From Rhodospirillales bacterium (GTDB lineage: Bacteria; Pseudomonadota; Alphaproteobacteria; Rhodospirillales; GLO-3): a stretch of DNA of 49,056 bases. Below, piece by piece: positions 17,581-28,910 of this stretch (positions within the stretch are counted from its first letter, which is position 1; every line of letters starts with the position of its first letter). The position numbers and the translations under genes are program-made. The stretch is taken from the NCBI GenBank assembly GCA_003354135.1, contig PIVK01000024.1, forward strand, positions 1 to 49,056, written 5' to 3'. The notes under the pieces were generated by a model. That model made no database searches. It worked only from the letters and a program-made list of their open reading frames with translations, and had not been told where the DNA came from.

Positions 17581-18213
17581 CTATGGACGATGTTCCATGC
17601 CAATAATAAAGAAAAGCACGATAGCTGGATGGGCCGAACCAGTCACTGACACGGACATCGAGAGTCCCGTCCAGACCGATATGCCCCCCCATCCGAAGGC
17701 TGGAGAAAGCAAGCTCACGCTTGAGAGTTTGGTGTCTTTTGTCAACGAAACGCGGACTGTTCTGGTTGTTGTTGACGAGGGGACTTTCTCCGAAACAGAT
17801 GGAACGCATTCGGACGTTATCGGATAGGACCAACGTTTCCTCCCGACCTTGAGCATCAGGATGGTTTCGATGATCGGTTTCTCGATATAATCCACTGCGC
17901 CCGACGGGTATCCCTTCACCCTATGAATATCGTCCTTGTCGGCGGCGGTCACGAAGATGACGGGAACCCTTTTGCTCTGCTCTTCGCCGTGCAGGATTTC
18001 GGAGACTTCGTAACCGTCCATGCCCGGCATGTTCACGTCGAGCAGGATGAGCGCGAAATCATGATCGATGGTGAGGGCGAGTGCCTCGTTGCCCGATGTG
18101 GATTCGATGATTTCCGCATCTACCTTGGCCAGAAGGCGCCGCAGGGCTATGCGGTTCTCCTCCAGGTCGTCGACGATCAGGATTTTCGGTAGAATTTTCC
18201 GCGTATACGTCAA
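17581..18213 (-). CDS. Response regulator, receiver domain with aberrant C-terminus
   Basis: A 210-residue reading frame whose first 125 or so residues form a clean receiver domain: KILIVDDLEENRIALRRLL with the acidic pocket, LILLDVNMPGMDGYEV with the phospho-Asp, VIFVTAADKDD with the switch Thr, and IEKPI with the conserved Lys. From about residue 128 (after ILMLKV) the sequence becomes unlike any receiver or output domain and reads like out-of-frame DNA up to a chance stop, next to the IS remnant at 17296-17447. The original downstream domain was probably lost. The start overlaps the cheB stop (ATGA), so it belongs to the same operon. Confidence 0.8.
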   Translation of the reverse strand: MTYTRKILPKILIVDDLEENRIALRRLLAKVDAEIIESTSGNEALALTIDHDFALILLDVNMPGMDGYEVSEILHGEEQSKRVPVIFVTAADKDDIHRVKGYPSGAVDYIEKPIIETILMLKVGRKRWSYPITSECVPSVSEKVPSSTTTRTVRVSLTKDTKLSSVSLLSPAFGWGGISVWTGLSMSVSVTGSAHPAIVLFFIIGMEHRP

Positions 18214-18788
18214 CCATTTCCTTTCTCCACAAATGATTCCAATACATCAGGGATGTCTTCCAACGCCACTACGTGATCGGCCACACCGATGTCGAGGGCG
18301 GACTGGGGCATGGTTTTGGCCTTGGCCGTTAACGGGTCCTGGACAATGCAGACGCCGCCCTCGTCCCTGATCTCCTTCAGGCCCACGGCGCCGTCGCTGT
18401 TGGCCCCGGTGAGCAGGATACCGATGAGCCGCGTCCCGAAAGCCGCGGCTGCCGACAGAAAGAGGACGTCGATGGAGGGACGGGAATATTTCACCCTGGG
18501 ATCGACCGACAGGGACAACGTCCGATTGTTCTCGACCAGGAGATGATAATTCGGCGGGGCCAGATAGACGTGCCCTGGACGGGTTTCTTTCTTCTCCTTT
18601 GCTTCCGCGACGGCGAGCCGGCAGTGAGCCCCGAGCACTCCGGGCAGTATGCCGCCGGAATCGGGGGCGGAATGCGCGGCCACCAGGATCGGGAGGGGAA
18701 AGTCTTCCGGCAGTGGGTCGAGCACCGCCTGCAGGGCCTTGAGGCCGCCGACCGAACACCCGATAACGACGGCATCGAAGCGTCCCAT
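18210..18788 (-). CDS. CheB methylesterase domain protein
   Basis: A 192-residue stand-alone CheB catalytic domain without an N-terminal receiver. The catalytic Ser lies in VIGCSVGGLKAL, the His in VAAHSAP, and the Asp in LLTGANSDGAVGLKEI. The enzyme removes methyl groups from (or deamidates) glutamyl residues. It starts six bases after the cheR stop and overlaps the receiver gene by four bases. With no receptor or cheA gene nearby, the likely substrate is the adjacent hybrid kinase, which has a glutamate-rich coiled coil; the neighbouring receiver proteins might regulate it in trans. Both points are inference. Confidence 0.92.
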   Translation of the reverse strand: MGRFDAVVIGCSVGGLKALQAVLDPLPEDFPLPILVAAHSAPDSGGILPGVLGAHCRLAVAEAKEKKETRPGHVYLAPPNYHLLVENNRTLSLSVDPRVKYSRPSIDVLFLSAAAAFGTRLIGILLTGANSDGAVGLKEIRDEGGVCIVQDPLTAKAKTMPQSALDIGVADHVVALEDIPDVLESFVEKGNG

Positions 18789-18794
18789 CGGGCC

Positions 18795-19634
18795 TCACCT
18801 CTTCTCCAAGCGCGGACAGCAACGGAATATCCGCAGGGTTTCGTCAACCGGCGTGAACTCGTCGGCGATGCTGGAGAAGCGAATGCTTTCCCGCGAGCCC
18901 AGGCACAGGAACCCCCCCCGCACCAAGCTGTCGTAAAAGAGCCTTAGAACCTGATCCTGTAGATCCTTCGAGAAATAGATGAGGAGGTTGCGGCACAGGA
19001 GCAGGTGGGTCTCGCAAAAGACGCCGTCGGCGACCACGTTATGGTGGGCGAAGACAATATTCTTTTTCAATGTCTCGTCTAACTTAACGAAATTGTATCG
19101 AGCATGATAATAGTCCGACAGCGCGCCTTTCCCTCCGGCGGCCAGATAGTTCCTGGAGTATACCTCCATGCATTTCTGAGAGACGATACCCTCCTCGGCA
19201 CGAGCTATGGCGCTGTCGTTGATGTCCGTGGCGTAGATGCTGGTCTTGTCATACAGGCCCTCCTCCTTAAGGAGGATGGCGAGCGAATACACCTCCTCGC
19301 CGGTAGCACATCCGGCCTGCCAGATGTTGACCCGGGGATAGGTGCTGAGCATTGGGAGCACCTTTTCGCGCAGAGCTTTGAAGATTTGGGGATCGCGGAA
19401 CATCTCGGTCACCGGGACGGACATGCTGCCCAAGACCTTGGGCAGCATGTCGTGCTCCCTAAGCAGCAGGGGAATGATCTCCGAAAGGTTCTGGTGGCCC
19501 ATGTCTTTGACCAGCCCCTCCAGCCTCCGTTTGATGGATGCCCGGGCGTAATGCGTGAAGTCGTAACCGTGCCTCAGACGTAAAGCCTCGAGAAACACCT
19601 GCACCTCGATATCATGGATTTCGGCCTCCCTCAT
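18795..19634 (-). CDS. CheR-type protein-glutamate methyltransferase
   Basis: A 279-residue CheR with an N-terminal helical domain (HYARASIKRRLEGLVKDMG) and a SAM-binding domain: VTEMFRDPQIF, NIWQAGCATGEEVYSLAILL (SAM motif), YATDINDSAIARAEEGI and LCRNLLIYFSKDLQ. It methylates glutamate side chains in signalling proteins. It begins ten bases after the hybrid kinase stop and is followed by cheB. The GCATGEEVYS motif has Ala for the usual Ser, a common variation. Together with cheB it suggests reversible methylation of the hybrid kinase. Confidence 0.93.
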   Translation of the reverse strand: MREAEIHDIEVQVFLEALRLRHGYDFTHYARASIKRRLEGLVKDMGHQNLSEIIPLLLREHDMLPKVLGSMSVPVTEMFRDPQIFKALREKVLPMLSTYPRVNIWQAGCATGEEVYSLAILLKEEGLYDKTSIYATDINDSAIARAEEGIVSQKCMEVYSRNYLAAGGKGALSDYYHARYNFVKLDETLKKNIVFAHHNVVADGVFCETHLLLCRNLLIYFSKDLQDQVLRLFYDSLVRGGFLCLGSRESIRFSSIADEFTPVDETLRIFRCCPRLEKR

Positions 19635-19643
19635 TTCGGCATC

Positions 19644-24362
<4,719 letters not shown>

Positions 24363-24808
24363 GACACCAACCTTAGGTTGTAGTCTCGGTGGCACATATC
24401 GACCGGCCTTCCTCGGATGGCACCCAAGTCGGCCTCGATTGTAACCGAACATGCCGGACTGGAGAACCATGAACCGTTCGCCGGCCCAACCGTACGAGAT
24501 TTTGACGGCCGGTCGTCCCTTGCAGCTTAATTTGGGCCGATTTCGCCTCATCCGGACGACGCTTTCCCCATCGTCACCCAGCGGTTTTCTCGTGGTTCAG
24601 TCTGCAGCCAGGAATTGCTGTCTCAATGCACCCGTCAGCCGGAGGTTGTTTTGGAGCAAGTCGCGATGCAGCTTGTAGCCGATCAGGCTGGTCTTGTGAC
24701 CCTTGGCGTTGCGCCCGGTGCCCACCGCGCAGTGCCCCCACGTCGTGGGAGCACCGCCGGGGTAGGCGAACGGGAAGGCCGAGCGGCCATTATTGGGGCA
24801 CCCCGGTA
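24363..24808 (-). other. Gap upstream of the hybrid kinase; possible coding remnant
   Basis: This 446-base stretch between the solute-binding gene and the kinase has no complete gene. On the minus strand an open frame from about 24797 down to a TGA near 24596 reads GHKTSLIGYKLHRDLLQNN and ends LTGALRQQFLAAD, which looks protein-like but has no start and directly follows the binding-protein stop in another frame. It may be the tail of a decayed gene, or merely open GC-rich DNA. The kinase promoter, if separate, would be in 24363-24560; no clear hexamers are seen. Confidence 0.25.
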
Positions 24809-25570
24809 TTATTCCGCGCCGTACTTCCGGTAGATATCGGCGTAAACGCCGGATCGCTTGATTTCCCGAAGCCCCAGATTGAATTCGTCACGCATCCGCT
24901 CCGAGGTGAAGCCGACAACGAACGTGGTGTGCTCCGGGAAGATGTCGTGGAAAACGAAGCTGTCCGGGTCCGATCCCAAGGTTTGCGCCCAATGGCGAAA
25001 GATCAGATTGTCGATGACGATGACGTTGGCGCGCTTCTTCAAGAAGCCCAGCACCTGGGTCTGTTGATCGACGAACTCGCGGTACAGATCAGTGGTTTTC
25101 GTCGCCGCCTCGAAATCCTTTCCCAGGTCGAAGTGCGCCCCTTGCCAGGCCACGGTGCTGGTTCCCGCCAAGTCGCGGATGTCCTTGATGGGACGCCCGA
25201 AGTCCTTGCGGGTGATCGCATAGTTCCTGAAACGGACGAAGTTGTCCGAATAGAAGGCCGTTGGAACCTCCGGTCGAACCGTGGCGACGGCGTCGATACG
25301 ACCGTCTTGCAGATGCTGGTTGAGCTGGTCGGAGGACATGAACTGCGGCGTAAAGGTCAGACTCCGTGCCGCCAGGGCTGCACGCACGATATCGAACTCC
25401 ACTCCCGGCCGGTCGCCCGTCACGTCGTAGTCGGACGGTTTGAAGGGTTCGGTGGCGTACACGTAGGGCGGCTTGGAGTAGGAGAAGCCGACCGTCAACG
25501 GGTCCGCCGCCATCGAGGCGGAGGCCCAGGACATCAGTATGCCAACCAACAACAGGACGACTCTTCGCAT
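24809..25570 (-). CDS. Periplasmic amino-acid-type solute-binding protein (SBP_bac_3)
   Basis: A 253-residue precursor with a signal peptide (VVLLLVGILMSWASASMAAD, cut probably after SMA) and a family 3 binding fold. VGFSYSKPPYVYA, GVEFDIVRAALAAR, DAVATVRPE and the C-terminal GVYADIYRKYG are typical of polar amino-acid binders. GGGAGG lies upstream of the ATG at 25570; an ATG at 25675 has none and precedes the signal peptide poorly. No permease or ATPase gene is adjacent. Instead the gene lies upstream of the hybrid kinase on the same strand, so a ligand-sensing role for the signalling operon is plausible. Confidence 0.9.
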   Translation of the reverse strand: MRRVVLLLVGILMSWASASMAADPLTVGFSYSKPPYVYATEPFKPSDYDVTGDRPGVEFDIVRAALAARSLTFTPQFMSSDQLNQHLQDGRIDAVATVRPEVPTAFYSDNFVRFRNYAITRKDFGRPIKDIRDLAGTSTVAWQGAHFDLGKDFEAATKTTDLYREFVDQQTQVLGFLKKRANVIVIDNLIFRHWAQTLGSDPDSFVFHDIFPEHTTFVVGFTSERMRDEFNLGLREIKRSGVYADIYRKYGAE

Positions 25571-25659
25571 GGACGGTACCTCCCAAATTGAAACATGTGA
25601 TGGTCTACGGTATATCGAGGCCGGCCTTTTGGGAAGTGGAGTTGTCAACCCGTGTTGGT

Positions 25660-25712
25660 AACACACCTTAACCAAGCCGCAAAACTGCCCGAATAATTAT
25701 GGGGTCGTCTCA
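25660..25712. mobile_element. Single end of the TGA-G-TGG-CC insertion-element family
   Basis: Read on the minus strand, this stretch begins TGAGACGACCCCATAATTAT at 25712, continues with GGGCAGTTTTGCGGCTTGG and reaches TTAAGGTGTGTT. It parallels the right end of the 109-186 element (TGAGGTGGTCCTGG, GGACAGTTTGGCGGC, TTAAGGTGTTG). Only one end was found, so this is a solo relic. It lies between divergently transcribed genes starting at 25570 and 25798. Boundaries are approximate by a few bases. Confidence 0.5.
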
Positions 25713-25797
25713 GGCCCTTCCATGGACATGAGATTCGAAGTACCATTTGAGGATTAGGGCGTAAAAATTCCCCCCGACAGTCGAAGGCCTTAGTGAT

Positions 25798-28605
25798 GTG
25801 ACGATCAATTCCGCGACCGAGGCACCGAAATCGATAGAGTTTCCTGTTGCCCGGCCGGACGAAGGCCGGGAGATAAGGGCGTACCACCTGCGCCGGTTCG
25901 TGGCCCTGTCCGTTTTCCTGACCATCGCCACGACGGCCGTTTTCGCCGCCTACGAATACGTTTCCTTTAAAGTCGAAATGGCCGAGATCGAAATCAATGA
26001 AAACGCCGACATCGGAAGGGTGGACGGGCTGGTCAAGCGCAGTCTGGCCGCCATCGCCATCAACATCAGGACCTTGGCGCAGAGCGAGAACCTAGCCAGG
26101 CTTGTGAACAACAACTGGAATCTTATTAATTGGACCTACGTAGCCAAGGAGTTCGTGGTCGAGGCGCGGGAAAAGCAGGTATTCGACCAGATCCGCTTCA
26201 TCGATGAGACCGGAATGGAGTCGGTGCGCGTCAATTACAACGGCGGCTCACCAAGTATTGTTCCCCTGGGGGATCTTCAGAACAAAGAGAGCCGCTACTA
26301 TTTTCGCGGGGCCATGACGTTGGACAAGGGAGAGATCTATGTTTCTTCCGTTGATCTGAACGTGGAACGCGGTGAGGTCGAGCGGCCGTTCAAGCCGATG
26401 ATCCGTATGGCGGTGCCGGTGTTCGACGGGCGGGGGCGCAAACGCGGTATTCTCGTCGTTAACTACCTAGCCAATATCCTGTTCCGGGAGATAGAGGAAA
26501 TCCTGGCCAGCGACATCAGCCAGGGATTCCTGCTCGACCATAATGGTTTCAGGTTGTTGGGCGGCCCGGCCGAAGGCCGCTGGGGCTTCATGTTCAACAA
26601 GAAGGAAACTTTCGCAACGGAACACCCCGAGGCCTGGGCCCGGATAGAGACCGGCAACGAGGGTCGGCTGGCTACGCCCGATGCGGTCTATATGTTCAAG
26701 CGCATCCCCGCCCTGTCGTCGATACCGTTGTACGTGACCCCCGTGGGCGCCAACATGGGCAGCTACTGGATTGCCGTGGTCCGTTTGCCGAAAGGGGAGT
26801 ACCTCTCCGTCCGCTCCGGGAATTTACAGATGATCGGCTCCCTTTACTTGTTGTTTGTCGGCTTGCTCATGATCATGGCTTGGTATCTAACCGGGAGTTG
26901 GGCCAAAAAAAGGCGGACCGACATAAACCTCAGGCGCCTGTCCCTGGCCGTGGAACAGAGCCCGTCCGAGGTCGTCATTACCGATATTCGTGGCAACATC
27001 GAATACGTCAATTCGGCTTTCGAAAAGATCTCGGGATATTCACGCTTCGAAGTGATGGGGCTAAATCCGCGCATATTGAAGTCCGGGTTTACGCCCATGG
27101 CCACCTATGAAGATCTTTGGAACACCATCACTTCGGGCGGCACGTGGCGGGGAGAGTTTTGCAACAAGAAAAAGAATGGCGAACTCTTTTGGGAAGACGT
27201 TGCAATCTCGCCAATTATCGGGGCCGATGGAAACATCACCCAGTTCCTTGGCACCAAGGAAGACATCTCAACCCGCAAGAATTACGAGGAACAACTGACG
27301 CACAAGGCCAACTTCGACGACCTTACGGATCTTCCCAACCGGGTCCTGGCCATGGACCGCCTGACCCAAGCCCTGACCCGCGCGACCAGGGAGAGCGGGG
27401 TCGTCGCGGTCATGATGATCGACATTGACGATCTCAGCAAGATCAACAACACGCTGGGACACGATGCCGGCAACGAGATTTTGGTCGAGGTTTCGCGCCG
27501 TATGTTGTCGTGTATGCGTGCCGGCGATACGATGGCGCGGAGCGAGGGCGACCTGTTTCTCGTCATTCTTCCGGATCTCAAGGTTGCCGTCTTTGCCGAG
27601 GTCATAGCCCAGAAGATTCTGAAGGTCTGCGCGGCGCCTTTCCGGGTTGGCGATACAGAGGTTTCGATCACGGCCTGCGTCGGGATCACCGTTTTTCCGA
27701 AGGATGGCAAAAACGCCTACCTCCTGATCCGCAACGCCAATTCCGCCGTCGCACGGGCCAAGGGCATGGGTGGCAACACTTACCGTTTTTTCACGCCGGA
27801 AATGAACAAGGGGGCGATCAAGCGCCTAGCCGTGGAAAATCAACTGCGGGGCGCGCTGGAACGGGGCGAGTTCTGCCTCCACTTCCAACCACAGGCCGAT
27901 ATCCGCACCAATCGAGTGGTCGGTGTCGAGGCGCTGCTGCGCTGGTACAATCCCCAACTTGGACAGGTGGGCCCCGACCATTTCATCCCGATTGCGGAAA
28001 AGACCGGCCTTATCGTTCCTATCGGCGAGTGGGTGCTGATGAACGCCTGCCGGCAGGCCAAGGATTGGCAGGACCGGACCGGCATCCTAATTCAGATAGC
28101 GGTCAACATTTCCTACCGCCAGTTCCAGGGGGGAGGGCTGACCGACGTTGTCGCCCGCGCCCTCGAAGAAAGCGGTCTGCTCCCGGAGCATCTGGAAATC
28201 GAAATCACGGAGCGCATCCTGATCGAGGACTCAGGCGAGACGACGCTAACCCTCAACGCGCTCAGCGATATCGGGATCAAGCTGTCCATAGACGATTTTG
28301 GCACGGGGTATTCATCGCTTAGATACCTCAAGCGGTTTCCCTTCGGCATCATCAAGATAGACCGCTCCTTCGTTCGCGACGTGATCGAAGATCCAGAGGA
28401 CGCGGCATTGGCTGTCGCGATCATCGCCATGGGCCAAAGCCTGGGGCTTAAGGTCATCGCTGAAGGCGTTGAAACGGAGAAACAACGTGCCTTCCTCAAG
28501 GAGCAGTCTTGCGACATCATCCAGGGCTACCTCCTAAGCAAGCCGCTGCTGCCGGAAGACTTCGAGGCATTTCTGGTGCGCAATCGGAAGGAGATGGCCT
28601 CGTAG
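25798..28605 (+). CDS. Membrane sensor PAS-GGDEF-EAL protein with degenerate GGDEF
   Basis: A 935-residue protein probably starting at GTG 25798. Transmembrane helices lie about 34-54 and 344-364, enclosing a roughly 290-residue periplasmic sensor (Cache-like by length and position). A PAS domain follows at about 382-495, GGDEF at about 505-665 and EAL at about 675-930. The GGDEF signature is EGDLF (583-587), so cyclase activity is unlikely, yet RAGD at 574-577 keeps the inhibitory-site RxxD pattern. The EAL domain looks active: E711-A712-L713, EITER and DDFGTGYSS at 832-840. Most likely a c-di-GMP phosphodiesterase controlled by a periplasmic signal and perhaps by c-di-GMP itself. Confidence 0.92.
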   Translation: MTINSATEAPKSIEFPVARPDEGREIRAYHLRRFVALSVFLTIATTAVFAAYEYVSFKVEMAEIEINENADIGRVDGLVKRSLAAIAINIRTLAQSENLARLVNNNWNLINWTYVAKEFVVEAREKQVFDQIRFIDETGMESVRVNYNGGSPSIVPLGDLQNKESRYYFRGAMTLDKGEIYVSSVDLNVERGEVERPFKPMIRMAVPVFDGRGRKRGILVVNYLANILFREIEEILASDISQGFLLDHNGFRLLGGPAEGRWGFMFNKKETFATEHPEAWARIETGNEGRLATPDAVYMFKRIPALSSIPLYVTPVGANMGSYWIAVVRLPKGEYLSVRSGNLQMIGSLYLLFVGLLMIMAWYLTGSWAKKRRTDINLRRLSLAVEQSPSEVVITDIRGNIEYVNSAFEKISGYSRFEVMGLNPRILKSGFTPMATYEDLWNTITSGGTWRGEFCNKKKNGELFWEDVAISPIIGADGNITQFLGTKEDISTRKNYEEQLTHKANFDDLTDLPNRVLAMDRLTQALTRATRESGVVAVMMIDIDDLSKINNTLGHDAGNEILVEVSRRMLSCMRAGDTMARSEGDLFLVILPDLKVAVFAEVIAQKILKVCAAPFRVGDTEVSITACVGITVFPKDGKNAYLLIRNANSAVARAKGMGGNTYRFFTPEMNKGAIKRLAVENQLRGALERGEFCLHFQPQADIRTNRVVGVEALLRWYNPQLGQVGPDHFIPIAEKTGLIVPIGEWVLMNACRQAKDWQDRTGILIQIAVNISYRQFQGGGLTDVVARALEESGLLPEHLEIEITERILIEDSGETTLTLNALSDIGIKLSIDDFGTGYSSLRYLKRFPFGIIKIDRSFVRDVIEDPEDAALAVAIIAMGQSLGLKVIAEGVETEKQRAFLKEQSCDIIQGYLLSKPLLPEDFEAFLVRNRKEMAS

Positions 28606-28609
28606 CGGG

Positions 28610-28770
28610 ATGGCCGCTTTGATCGCCATGCGGCACACTGCCGATATGAAACGAAAATACCAAGCGCTCGTCAAAACCGGAAAAACAGCCCAAAGTTGCC
28701 CTCACCGCCGTCATGCAAGAACTCATAATCCTGGCAAACGCCCTCATAAGGGAACAAGTCGGACTTGGCC
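28610..28770 (+). pseudogene. IS110-family transposase C-terminal relic, frameshifted
   Basis: Directly after the preceding stop, one frame reads AALIAMRHTADMKRKYQALV followed by KTGK; after one extra A in a run near 28684 the next frame continues PKVALTAVMQELIILANALI. Together these form the familiar C-terminus of IS110/IS1111-type transposases (helix, KPxKVALTAVMRKLI, LNA/ANALL). Only this last piece survives and it is broken by the frameshift, so it is non-functional. Confidence 0.7.
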
Positions 28771-28806
28771 CGAAGTTTGTTCTTGCGGATAACGGATGCT
28801 TGTTTG
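28767..28806 (+). repeat. IS110-like right-end sequence, copy 1
   Basis: CGGACTTGGCCCGAAGTTTG followed by TTCTTGCGGATAACGGATGCTT directly follows the transposase relic. A close copy (CGGACTTGGTCAGAAGTTTG, then CCCTTGCGAATAACGGATACT) lies at about 42950-42990. Both are preceded by CATAAGG at similar distance. The pair is best read as the 3' end of the same IS110-like element left at two places. Confidence 0.6.
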
Positions 28807-28910
28807 ACTATCGGGGGGGCCGAATTCGGAAGCCATCCGAGGAATGTCGGCTTCGATTGGGGAAAGGCCGGATGCGTTACTGCCCCGTCGTTCGTTGGAG
28901 GAGACCTTTC

